DNA of 8,341 nt from positions 1 through 8,341 of the forward strand of contig CAYRXN010000373.1 in the NCBI GenBank assembly GCA_964428275.1, given 5' to 3'. The notes beneath the pieces are model-generated. The model did not search any database and was not told where the DNA came from. It saw only the letters and a program-made list of their open reading frames with translations. Source of the stretch: JALSRY01 sp964428275 (GTDB lineage Bacteria; Planctomycetota; Phycisphaerae; UBA1845; Fen-1342). How positions within the stretch are numbered: position 1 is the stretch's first letter; every line of letters starts with the position of its first letter. Below, in pieces: positions 1-6,011 of this stretch. The position numbers and the translations under genes were made by a program.

Positions 1-1
1 C

Positions 2-856
2 ACGGCCGCGGGGCTGGTCGCGTTTCTGCCCGACCAAACCGAGCCGCTGCCCTACGACTACGATACGTGCTTCAGGTGTCACACCACCGGGCCGCGGGCC
101 CAGGACCCCGACGATCCGCGCTCGCAGGACAGCCGCCGCGGCATTCTGGGCACCTGGGCCGAACCGGGCGTGACGTGCGAAGCCTGCCACGGCCCCGGCT
201 CGAAGCACGCCCCCAACCCTCAGCGGCGCAACATCTTCGTCGATTCCACCCCCGAAACCTGCGGCCGCTGCCACGTGCGCGGCGGCGACCCCGACACGAT
301 CGTCACGACGCCGGACGGTTTCATCCACGGCAACACCCAGGTCGCCGAGCTGCGTGCCAGCGGCGGGCACGGCCAGTTCACGTGCACGATCTGCCACAAC
401 CCCCACGCCTCGATCAACTACGATCGCACGCGCGGGCTGCGTAACGACTGCGCCGGCTGCCACCGCGACCAGAACATGGCCTTCCACGAAGGCTTCGTGT
501 ACCGCCTGGGCGATTACGAGGAAACGCTCTCGTGCAAGAGCTGCCACATGCCGCTGGCGGCGAAGAACTCGACCAGCGCCCCCGCGAGCCTGGTCGGCCC
601 GACGGCCCGCGTCGGCGACGTTCACTCGCACATCTTCCGAATCGACCCGGACCACGTGAACTTCGACGACATGTTCACGCCCGACGGCTCGGCGGTGCTC
701 AAGGATGACCAGGGGCGGGCCGGGCTCAGTCCGGCGTTCGTCTGCATCCGCTGCCACAACAACGCCCCGGGGCTGTTCCCGCTGACGCCCGCGGGCGCCG
801 CCGACATCGCCCGCGGCATGCACGAGCGCGCCGCGAACCGCCCTGCCGGCCAGTAA
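2..856 (+). CDS. Multihaem cytochrome c, C-terminal part (5' end outside window)
   Basis: The reading frame is open from the window edge and ends at TAA 854-856, giving 284 visible residues. Seven CxxCH c-type haem sites are present, with first cysteines at fragment residues 23 (CFRCH), 59 (CEACH), 87 (CGRCH), 128 (CTICH), 150 (CAGCH), 178 (CKSCH) and 248 (CIRCH). The pair DTCFRCHTTG then VTCEACHGPGSKH resembles cytochrome c554/c'-type multihaem domains and MtrA/DmsE-like proteins, where CHGPGxxH recurs. Family knowledge: such proteins are exported by Sec, receive haem in the periplasm and carry electrons. Extra histidines (for example in the NPHAS, AFHEGF and HSHIF segments) could be distal haem ligands. 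The last haem site is about 65 residues from its neighbour, with an acidic, non-haem insert between. No membrane segment is visible near the C-terminus, so a soluble or complex-bound periplasmic protein is likely. Redox partner and exact family are unknown; the N-terminus and signal peptide are missing. The multihaem call is very sure, the subfamily is not. Confidence 0.92.
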   Translation, partial: TAAGLVAFLPDQTEPLPYDYDTCFRCHTTGPRAQDPDDPRSQDSRRGILGTWAEPGVTCEACHGPGSKHAPNPQRRNIFVDSTPETCGRCHVRGGDPDTIVTTPDGFIHGNTQVAELRASGGHGQFTCTICHNPHASINYDRTRGLRNDCAGCHRDQNMAFHEGFVYRLGDYEETLSCKSCHMPLAAKNSTSAPASLVGPTARVGDVHSHIFRIDPDHVNFDDMFTPDGSAVLKDDQGRAGLSPAFVCIRCHNNAPGLFPLTPAGAADIARGMHERAANRPAGQ

Positions 857-880
857 GCACAGCCAGCCACATCTGCCAGG

Positions 881-894
881 CCCGCAATCGCGGG
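881..894 (+). terminator. Small GC hairpin after the cytochrome gene
   Basis: A perfect 5-bp inverted repeat (CCCGC, loop AATC, GCGGG) lies 24 nt after the cytochrome stop codon. It has no T-tract, so it is at best a weak or factor-assisted terminator. Stems this short are common by chance in such GC-rich DNA. Confidence 0.2.
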
Positions 895-999
895 AGCGCG
901 GCGCGTCTGCCCGGCCGCCGCGGCGGCGCGCAAACTGCGCCCGCCTGTCATCCGGGCTCGGGTTTCCGGGCGCCCGGCTGGCGGAACACACGCAGCGGG

Positions 1000-1005
1000 T
1001 ATGAT
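1000..1005 (+). promoter_or_regulatory. Possible housekeeping -10 element (TATGAT)
   Basis: TATGAT is one base off TATAAT and sits in a short symmetric context, GTATGATAC (999-1007), which is AT-rich for this region. The best upstream -35 is poor (CTGGCG, 978-983, 16-nt spacing). If used, it would give a leader of about 90 nt before the sigma factor start at 1102. Weak evidence. Confidence 0.22.
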
Positions 1006-1054
1006 ACGAAGTCGTCGGCCGGCAACCGTCGCGGGCGCCCGCGGCGGGTTCTTC

Positions 1055-1080
1055 GGGAACCGCGGCCGGCCGCCGGCGTC
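1055..1080 (+). promoter_or_regulatory. Candidate ECF-type promoter for the sigma/anti-sigma operon
   Basis: GGGAACC (1055-1061) resembles the GGAAC-type -35 element of many ECF sigma factors. Sixteen bases after GGAAC comes CGTC (1077-1080), a common ECF -10 core. The layout GGAAC-N16-CGTC fits known ECF promoters. The start codon of the sigma gene is at 1102, so the leader would be short (about 10-15 nt). ECF genes are often self-activated, so an autoregulatory promoter here is plausible. The -35 also falls in the 3' arm of a short hairpin (GGTTC 1047-1051, GAACC 1057-1061). The background is GC-rich and chance matches are possible. Confidence 0.4.
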
Positions 1081-1101
1081 AAACCACGTGTCGGAACAGG
1101 T

Positions 1102-1695
1102 GTGAAACGAGCGAATGCCGACAATCCGGCCGAAACCGATCTCGTGCGGCGAGCACAGGCCGGCGAGCAGGCGGCATTTGCGGAACTGGTGGCGAAGTAT
1201 CAGGACCGGGTCTACAACACATGTTATCGGATGTGCCACAACCACGCGGACGCGCTCGATCTGACGCAGATCGCGTTTCTCAAGGCCTACCAGGCATTGC
1301 CCCGGTTCGAAGTCCAGGCCCGGTTCTTCACGTGGCTCTACCGGATCGCCGTGAACGTCGCGTTGTCGCACCGGCGCACCGTACGCCGCCACCCGAGCCT
1401 GTCGCTGGCTGGCGACCATAAGGACCACGACCCGCCCGCCCGCGGCGCCGCCGACCCGTCATGTCGCATGGAGCAGATGGAATTGCAACGCCGGCTGCAG
1501 GACGCCCTCGATCGCCTGGATGACGAATTCCGGGCCGCCGTGGTGCTCCGGGATGTCGAAGGGCTGGACTACGGGGAAATCGCGGAAGTGCTCGATATTC
1601 CGCTCGGAACGGTCAAGAGCCGCATTTATCGGGGTCGAATGCTGCTGAAGGCCATGTTGCAGGACCCGGAGGAAACCGAACGTGACGCCGGCTGA
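1102..1695 (+). CDS. ECF-family RNA polymerase sigma factor (RpoE-like)
   Basis: A 197-residue protein, normal length for an ECF sigma factor with only regions 2 and 4. Region 2 spans about residues 12-92: LVRRAQAGEQAAFAELV, then the region 2.2 core DALDLTQIAFLKAY (50-63, contacts the beta' clamp) and FFTWLYRIAVNVALSHRR (75-92, -10 recognition). Region 4 spans about 130-186, with a helix-turn-helix at about 157-180 (YGEIAEVLDIPLGTVKSRIYRGR) that reads the -35 element. The linker (about 93-125) is rich in Asp, His and Pro. The start is GTG at 1102; the ribosome site is weak (GGA at 1093-1095). This start puts the first region 2 helix at the usual distance from the N-terminus. The 3' end overlaps the anti-sigma gene by 14 nt, so the two are co-translated and surely form a pair. 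Targets cannot be told from the window; a possible own promoter lies at 1055-1080. Confidence 0.95.
   Translation: MKRANADNPAETDLVRRAQAGEQAAFAELVAKYQDRVYNTCYRMCHNHADALDLTQIAFLKAYQALPRFEVQARFFTWLYRIAVNVALSHRRTVRRHPSLSLAGDHKDHDPPARGAADPSCRMEQMELQRRLQDALDRLDDEFRAAVVLRDVEGLDYGEIAEVLDIPLGTVKSRIYRGRMLLKAMLQDPEETERDAG
1668..1672 (+). promoter_or_regulatory. Ribosome binding site fixing the anti-sigma start
   Basis: GGAGG lies inside the end of the sigma gene, 9 nt before GTG 1682. It supports this GTG as the start of the anti-sigma gene and a translationally coupled overlap. Confidence 0.75.
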
Positions 1696-3208
1696 ACCGG
1701 ACAACCTGGCCGTCGATCTGTCCGCGTACCTCGACGGCGCGCTCGAGCCCGATCGCGCACGCGAAATCGAGGAGATTCTGCGCGAATCTCCCGCGGCCCG
1801 CGAGACGCTCGAACAATTGCGCCAGGTGTCCACGTCCCTGGGCGCGTTGCCTCGGCTGCGTGCGCCCGAGGACCTCTCGGTCGCGTTCGGCGGCAGCCGT
1901 CCGAGGCCGGTCACGGGCGCAGGCTGGGCGGTCCGACGGCCTGGCCTGATCCGGCTCGCTGCGCGCATCAGCGCCTCGGCCGCCATGATCTTCCTCGGCC
2001 TGGTCGCCGGGTGGGCGCTCTTTTCGCCCCCGGCCGAGACGCAGCCTGACAACCAGCCTCCGGCCTGCGTCAGGAACGCGCCCGACAGACCGACTGCAAG
2101 ACGGCTCGCCTCCCCGGACGCGGGTATGTCTTCCGCCGACTCGAAGACCGCCGACGAGGTCGCCGAAGCCCGGGTGGTCGATACCGCGGACACCGGGCAA
2201 TCGGGTGAAGCGGTGCCACTCGCGCTCGGGGGGCCGGCCGCCCCCCACCTCGACGCAACCGCCGCAGCGCCACCAGCCCTCGAACACGGCGAGCCGGTCG
2301 CGGCACGACCCGCCGAGGTTCCGGCGGCTGCGTTGCCCAGCACCCGCCAGCCAACCCCGCCGGCATCCGTGGACGCCGAGCCGGCGATCGTACATGTCGT
2401 CGTATCGCCACGCGACGCGCGAACGTACGCCGCGGTGCTCGAAGAAGTCGCGTCATGGCGTCCGGCTTCGGCACGCGAGCGGGCCAACGGGGCAGTCGGT
2501 TCCAACCAGACGCGCGAAATCACGCTGCACGTGCCCCCGGACCGTGTCGGCGTCGTGCTCGCCGATCTGAACCAGCGCGCGCCGCAACAGGTGCGCGCCA
2601 CGATGCAGCTCGGCCCCAGGGAATTCGCACAGGGCGGATCGCTGATGCTTCAGGCGGAGTCGTTCAGCCCGCCGTCCCCCGCGGCCGCTCCCGCCGACCG
2701 CGTTTCAAACCCCCTGGGAATCGTGCGCCGCCAACCGCGGACCGGGAAGCACGTCGCCCGCGGGGGGCGCGCACCCGCCGCCGGCGCAACGATCGAACCA
2801 CCACCGGAGCGCAAACCGGAAACTCGAAAGAGGAAAAAGGGATACGAGGAGGGCCTCGCTTCGCCCGCCGCGCGTTCGAAAGCGAGCGACGGCAACACCT
2901 GCGGCGGCGCTCCGCGACGTCTGCCGCATACGGGTTACGGCACTGGCAGACGAGGGGCCGTCTCTGCGCCGCCGGCCCCTCGACCGCGGCAATCCCGGCG
3001 GGAGCCGGCGGATTGGCTGGAACGTCTCACGCAACCGTGGGCCGATGTCTACGAGTCCCTGCTGGGTGTCGTGTTTCGCACAGCGCAGCCGGGGCGCTCC
3101 CATTCGCAACCGGCGCTCGCACCGATCCCGGTACGCATCACGATCCTGCCGCCGGAGCAACCGCTCTCCCAGCCGGCGACTCGCCAGCCCCCGCGGCAAC
3201 AGCCCTGA
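1682..3208 (+). CDS. Membrane anti-sigma factor with long Pro/Ala-rich extracytoplasmic region
   Basis: A 508-residue protein starting at GTG 1682 behind a good Shine-Dalgarno site and overlapping the ECF sigma gene. Residues 9-60 (LAVDLSAYLDGALEPDRARE onward) match the usual anti-sigma N-terminal helical domain that holds the sigma factor in the cytoplasm. The His-Cys-Cys zinc ligands of the ZAS type are absent. One membrane segment follows at about 96-114 (SASAAMIFLGLVAGWALF). Residues 115-234 are a Pro/Ala/Thr-rich spacer. Residues 235-308 look folded, starting AIVHVVVSPRDARTYAAVLEE and including EITLHVPPDRVGVVLADLNQ. A basic, low-complexity stretch follows, and the C-terminal part has a hydrophobic, aromatic segment (DWLERLTQPWADVYESLLG) and VRITILPP at 484-491. 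By analogy the outer part senses an envelope signal that releases the sigma factor; the signal is unknown. Sixteen of 46 codons at 2819-2956 end in A or T, unlike the neighbourhood, so this linker is under weak constraint or was acquired separately. Confidence 0.87.
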   Translation: MTPAEPDNLAVDLSAYLDGALEPDRAREIEEILRESPAARETLEQLRQVSTSLGALPRLRAPEDLSVAFGGSRPRPVTGAGWAVRRPGLIRLAARISASAAMIFLGLVAGWALFSPPAETQPDNQPPACVRNAPDRPTARRLASPDAGMSSADSKTADEVAEARVVDTADTGQSGEAVPLALGGPAAPHLDATAAAPPALEHGEPVAARPAEVPAAALPSTRQPTPPASVDAEPAIVHVVVSPRDARTYAAVLEEVASWRPASARERANGAVGSNQTREITLHVPPDRVGVVLADLNQRAPQQVRATMQLGPREFAQGGSLMLQAESFSPPSPAAAPADRVSNPLGIVRRQPRTGKHVARGGRAPAAGATIEPPPERKPETRKRKKGYEEGLASPAARSKASDGNTCGGAPRRLPHTGYGTGRRGAVSAPPAPRPRQSRREPADWLERLTQPWADVYESLLGVVFRTAQPGRSHSQPALAPIPVRITILPPEQPLSQPATRQPPRQQP

Positions 3209-3249
3209 GAAGACGCATTCGTCAGCGCGGGGTGCCCTCGACATCCACC

Positions 3250-3609
3250 CTACGCCTCTCCTCCGTCCTCGGCGTCAAGCTCATCGAGCAGTTCCACAGC
3301 CCGGCGCAAATGGGGGATGACAATCGAACCGCCGACAATCAGCCCGACGTTGAACACGTCGAACAGCGCCTCGTTGGAAACGCCGAGCTCCTTGCAGCGA
3401 ATGACGTGGTAGGCGATGCAGTCGTCGCAGCGCAAGACGAGCGAAGCCGCCAGGCCGGCGATCTCCTTCGTGCGCGCATCGAGCGCCCCGTCCTCGTACG
3501 CCTTGGTATCGAGCGTAAAGAAGCGGTTGATCGGCAGGTGCCTCGCCGCCAGGATCCGCTCGTTCATTTTCTCACGATAGGCGCGAAACTCCGCCAGCCG
3601 CTTGCTCAT
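3250..3609 (-). CDS. AhpD-like / carboxymuconolactone decarboxylase family protein
   Basis: A 119-residue protein, starting at ATG (3609-3607) behind GGAGG (3620-3616, 6-nt spacing), which rules out the longer in-frame upstream start. The core KEIAGLAASLVLRCDDCIAYH is typical of the CMD/AhpD fold. Glu49, Cys61, Cys64 and His68 have the same spacing as Glu118, Cys130, Cys133 and His137 of Mycobacterium AhpD, so the CxxC thiol pair and its proton relay look intact; the AhpD His between the cysteines is Asp63 here. The known roles of the family are thiol peroxidase and disulfide chemistry or, in other members, decarboxylation of carboxymuconolactone. CxxC plus the Glu/His relay favours a redox role, probably cytoplasmic since no signal peptide is seen. 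It is convergent with the anti-sigma gene (41 bp between stops) and lies 135 bp downstream of the sugar kinase, so it may be the last gene of that transcript or separately transcribed. The substrate is unknown. Confidence 0.88.
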   Translation of the reverse strand: MSKRLAEFRAYREKMNERILAARHLPINRFFTLDTKAYEDGALDARTKEIAGLAASLVLRCDDCIAYHVIRCKELGVSNEALFDVFNVGLIVGGSIVIPHLRRAVELLDELDAEDGGEA

Positions 3610-3691
3610 GGGGTTCCTCCGGAAACAGGCCCGCCACATTGAACCCGCCGGCGGCAACTTCGTCCACGCCGCGTTGCCCGGTCGGCCGGCA

Positions 3692-3706
3692 GCGCCACAA
3701 CGGCGC
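3692..3706 (-). terminator. Short hairpin between the kinase and AhpD-like genes
   Basis: A perfect 5-bp stem (GCGCC 3692-3696, GGCGC 3702-3706) with a 5-nt loop lies 38 nt after the kinase stop on the minus strand. There is no T-tract. It could thin out read-through into the AhpD-like gene, but a chance match is as likely. I see no convincing promoter in the rest of the 3610-3744 gap. Confidence 0.15.
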
Positions 3707-3744
3707 GGCTCACCAGCCACACTTGCCGCCCGGCTCCCACCGCT

Positions 3745-4863
3745 TCAGGGTAAACCTGCCGCAACCTCCTGCAACGCCGCCTCTTGCGTTTCGATGGATT
3801 CGATCAGACGAATCTGCGTGCGGCAGCGGTCGAGGTTCTGGCCGGGGCGGGTCGTCTTGTAATAGCGGTCGCCGGCGAGATAGTCGGTCAGGAAGCGGAC
3901 GGCCTGTTCGAGCGTGATCAGCTTGCCGGCGGTGACGAGGTGTTCGCGTTCGGCCGGCGTCAGGAACGCCGCGGCCTCGGCCAGGTAACCGCGGGCCAGG
4001 GCGGCAAAAAGCTCGGGCCGCAAGATGACCCGCGAGAGGTCGGTTTCGTCCTCGTCGCTCGGGCTCGTCATCGAACGGACCATGTCGCCGAAGTCGAACA
4101 GCGACAGCCCCGGCATCACCGTGTCGAGATCCACCACGCAGAGCCACTCGTCGCGCCGGCGATCGAGCAGCACGTTGCTGATCTTGGCGTCGTTGTGCAC
4201 GATGCGCTCGGGGATGTGACCCCGCCGCTGAAGATCGAGCAACACGCCCGCCAGCGCCCGGCGGTCGCGCACGAACGCGATCTCGTCGCGCGCCTGCGCG
4301 ACCCGCCGGCAGGGATCCTGCGACACGACGCGGTCGAGCGCCTCGAAACGCATGGGGGTGTTGTGAAAGTCGGGAATCGTCTCGGCCAGCCGCGGCCCGT
4401 CGTAATCCGCCAGCAGGCGCTGAAACGCGCCAAACGCCCGGCCCCCCTGCTCGGCCTGACGCGGCTCGGTGACGGCCAGCGGCGCCCAGGCGTCCTCGAT
4501 GTAACGCATCAGCCGCCAGATATCGCCGGATGCGCCCCGCACGCACGCCCCGCCGTCGCGCGTCGGCAGCAGCGTCAGCACGCGCCGTTCGACCTCCGCC
4601 ACCCCCTCGCGCTGAAGTGCCGCGCGGATGTGCCCGGTCACGCGCCGGATGTTCTCGACCACGTCGCGCGGCCGCGGAAACACGCGGTCGTTGAGGCGCT
4701 GGAGGATGAACCGCTCCTCGTCTTCGCCGGCGGCGCAGGTGAGCACGAACGAATCGTTGATGTGCCCGCCGGGCAGCGGCTCGATCCGCGTGATCGGTCC
4801 GGGAAGCGGCCAGGCGGCGGCCGCCCGGTAAGCCGCGGCGATCGCCCCGGCGTCGGCGTTCAT
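3745..4863 (-). CDS. N-acetylhexosamine 1-kinase-like sugar kinase (APH/choline-kinase fold)
   Basis: A 372-residue protein with the phosphotransferase fold of aminoglycoside/choline kinases. The motifs match bifidobacterial NahK (LnpB) rather than antibiotic kinases: LPGGHINDSF (30-39, nucleotide loop), FILQRLNDRVF (52-62), catalytic loop VHNDAKISNVLLD (222-234, Asp225 as likely base, Asn230 metal ligand) and VVDLDTVMPGLSLFDFGD (243-260, Asp245 as likely metal ligand). The HND form, DLDTVMPG and DFGD are NahK-type signatures. NahK phosphorylates GlcNAc or GalNAc at C1 using ATP. Length is close to that of NahK, and no signal peptide is seen, so the enzyme is cytoplasmic. Its ATG overlaps the TGA of the upstream nucleotidyltransferase as ATGA, implying translational coupling; that enzyme would use the sugar-1-phosphate made here. 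The divergent GH109 gene supports an N-acetylhexosamine substrate. The exact sugar (GalNAc, GlcNAc or another hexose) cannot be read from the sequence; resistance to aminoglycosides is not implied. Confidence 0.88.
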   Translation of the reverse strand: MNADAGAIAAAYRAAAAWPLPGPITRIEPLPGGHINDSFVLTCAAGEDEERFILQRLNDRVFPRPRDVVENIRRVTGHIRAALQREGVAEVERRVLTLLPTRDGGACVRGASGDIWRLMRYIEDAWAPLAVTEPRQAEQGGRAFGAFQRLLADYDGPRLAETIPDFHNTPMRFEALDRVVSQDPCRRVAQARDEIAFVRDRRALAGVLLDLQRRGHIPERIVHNDAKISNVLLDRRRDEWLCVVDLDTVMPGLSLFDFGDMVRSMTSPSDEDETDLSRVILRPELFAALARGYLAEAAAFLTPAEREHLVTAGKLITLEQAVRFLTDYLAGDRYYKTTRPGQNLDRCRTQIRLIESIETQEAALQEVAAGLP

Positions 4864-5768
4864 GTCCAGAGCCTCTCGGGGTAGCGGCCGGCCGCGACCA
4901 GTTCACGAATCATGCGGACGACCCGCGGCTTGTCCTCGGGATAGGTGACGCCGCACCACTTGTCGCGGGTCGGCAATACGCGCATGCGCGCCTGACCGGC
5001 GTCGATGAGCTCCTGGATCCCCACCGGCAGGTGGAACTCGGCGGCAGGCGAGTCGGCGTGCTGGGCGATGAAACGCGCGAACCGCGCCCGAAGCTGCTCG
5101 AAGAAGACCAGCCGAAAGCCGAACGTGTTCATCGACACGAGCGAATCGCCGGGCACGATGTGCTCGGTGCCGTCGGCATCGTAATAGACGGCGTCGTCGC
5201 CGTGCGGGCGGATCTTGATCATCTCGGTGATTTTCTCCAGCCATCCGTCGGGTGTCGAACGGCACACGCCGCGGTTGACGTGCCCGGCGTCGCTGAGCGT
5301 GTCGCGCAGGATGTAGGCCACGAGCACGTGCGTCGGGACGTCGCCTTCGTCGGGCGTGCGCAGGGCGCCGGCGAGCACCTCGAACGCCCCGGCCCCGTAG
5401 AAATCGTCGGCGTTGATGACGCCAAAGGGCTCGTGCACCTCGGGCTCGGCAGCCAGGACCGCGTGGGCCGTACCCCACGGCTTGGTGCGGCCGGGCGGGG
5501 GCACCAAGCCCGCGGGCAACGCGTCGAGCCGCTGAAAGGCATAGGCCACCGGCAGGCGATCCTCGTAGCGCGCGCCGATCTGCTCGCGAAACACCGCTTC
5601 CATGTCCGGACGGATCACGAAGACCACGCGCCCGAATCCGGCCCGCAGGGCGTCGAAGATGGAATAGTCCATGATCGTCTCGCCGCCGGGGCCGACGCGT
5701 TCCAGTTGTTTGAGTCCGCCGTAGCGGCTGCCCATGCCCGCCGCGAGGATGACGAGTGTTGGTTTCAT
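4860..5768 (-). CDS. Sugar-1-phosphate nucleotidyltransferase (NTP_transferase fold)
   Basis: A 302-residue protein with a GT-A-like Rossmann fold that makes NDP-sugar and pyrophosphate from a sugar-1-phosphate and an NTP. LVILAAGMGSRYGGLKQ (5-21) is the nucleotide-binding signature, with Lys20 as expected. KPWGTAHAVL (96-105) resembles the GTAHAV segment of GlmU-type uridylyltransferases. VINADDFYG (117-125) carries the metal-binding Asp. The C-terminus (KWCGVTYPEDKP, then YPERLW) ends as in a bacterial family usually encoded beside an APH-like sugar kinase. The start ATG (5768-5766) is chosen because the signature begins five residues later; an AAGGG lies 11 nt upstream, and the upstream in-frame extension is Arg/Pro-rich with no family similarity. 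It overlaps the kinase gene by 4 nt. There is no acetyltransferase (left-handed helix) domain, so it is not a full GlmU. UDP-GlcNAc or UDP-GalNAc is the favoured product by context; UTP use is an inference. Confidence 0.9.
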   Translation of the reverse strand: MKPTLVILAAGMGSRYGGLKQLERVGPGGETIMDYSIFDALRAGFGRVVFVIRPDMEAVFREQIGARYEDRLPVAYAFQRLDALPAGLVPPPGRTKPWGTAHAVLAAEPEVHEPFGVINADDFYGAGAFEVLAGALRTPDEGDVPTHVLVAYILRDTLSDAGHVNRGVCRSTPDGWLEKITEMIKIRPHGDDAVYYDADGTEHIVPGDSLVSMNTFGFRLVFFEQLRARFARFIAQHADSPAAEFHLPVGIQELIDAGQARMRVLPTRDKWCGVTYPEDKPRVVRMIRELVAAGRYPERLWT

Positions 5769-5842
5769 GCGTGTGGGTGCCCTTCTGTGCCGGTTCCGGC
5801 GCCGCACCGGCCGTCGAGCCGGGCGACGCATGTACGCGAGGC

Positions 5843-5858
5843 ATTCTAGCGTTATGAT
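5843..5858. promoter_or_regulatory. Possible divergent -10 elements between the transferase and GH109 genes
   Basis: Within this AT-richer patch, TAGAAT reads on the minus strand (5848-5843), about 75 nt before the nucleotidyltransferase start. TATGAT reads on the plus strand (5853-5858), about 150 nt before the GH109 start. The patch is flanked by GCAT (5841-5844) and ATGC (5857-5860). No good -35 element is found at the usual spacing for either, so these are only candidates. Confidence 0.25.
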
Positions 5859-5888
5859 GCGGCGAGGAAACTCCCCGGCGCGGCGTCT

Positions 5889-5909
5889 CCGGATCGGAAA
5901 CCGGATCGG
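5889..5909. repeat. Tandem 9-bp repeat CCGGATCGG in the divergent gene gap
   Basis: CCGGATCGG occurs twice, at 5889-5897 and 5901-5909, separated by AAA (12-bp period). It lies between the nucleotidyltransferase and GH109 genes, downstream of the possible plus-strand -10. It could be an operator for a shared regulator, or form a small hairpin around the AAA (CGG-AAA-CCG). No regulator gene is in the window to match it with. Confidence 0.35.
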
Positions 5910-6003
5910 CAGGCGCCGCGGGGCACCGGCGTCCGGGGCCATGCCCACAACCCGGGGTACACGGCCTGCCCGGGGCAAGAGGTCTTACACACACCGCAGC
6001 AGC

Positions 6004-6008
6004 AGGAG
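6004..6008 (+). promoter_or_regulatory. Ribosome binding site of the GH109 gene (decides between two ATGs)
   Basis: AGGAG lies 3 nt before ATG 6012 and 6 nt before ATG 6015. The second ATG has the more usual spacing, so the true start may be one codon later than annotated. Confidence 0.6.
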
Positions 6009-6011
6009 CAC

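Noticed and set aside
914..927. A 14-bp perfect palindrome (GCCGCCG/CGGCGGC) in the gap after the cytochrome gene
   Set aside because: GC-only palindromes of this size arise readily in this base composition, and nothing else marks it as an operator or terminator.
1459..2601. A 380-codon minus-strand open frame opposite the sigma/anti-sigma genes
   Set aside because: The plus-strand genes have clear domains, an overlap and a Shine-Dalgarno site. The antisense product is low-complexity Ser/Ala/Arg-rich sequence.
3212..3223. GACG-CATT-CGTC hairpin between the convergent anti-sigma and AhpD-like genes
   Set aside because: Only 4 bp of stem and no T-tract; too weak to call a bidirectional terminator.
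2455..3642. A 395-codon plus-strand frame across the end of the anti-sigma gene and into the AhpD-like gene
   Set aside because: It runs antisense through a well-supported gene, is Arg-rich and has no motif. I considered a frameshift in the anti-sigma gene, but the original frame still ends in a sensible hydrophobic C-terminus.
3610..3720. N-terminal extension of the AhpD-like protein to an upstream ATG
   Set aside because: A strong GGAGG lies 6 nt before the internal ATG at 3609, and the extension has no family similarity.
3745..4863. Aminoglycoside resistance kinase
   Set aside because: The fold is shared, but GGHIND, HND, DLDTVMPG and the neighbouring nucleotidyltransferase fit a sugar 1-kinase far better.
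3784..4884. A 366-codon plus-strand frame opposite the kinase
   Set aside because: The minus strand carries all NahK-type motifs; the plus-strand product is a shadow.
5769..5978. N-terminal extension of the nucleotidyltransferase by 70 residues
   Set aside because: It is Arg/Pro-rich, covers the promoter region, and the family begins right at the nucleotide-binding signature after ATG 5768.
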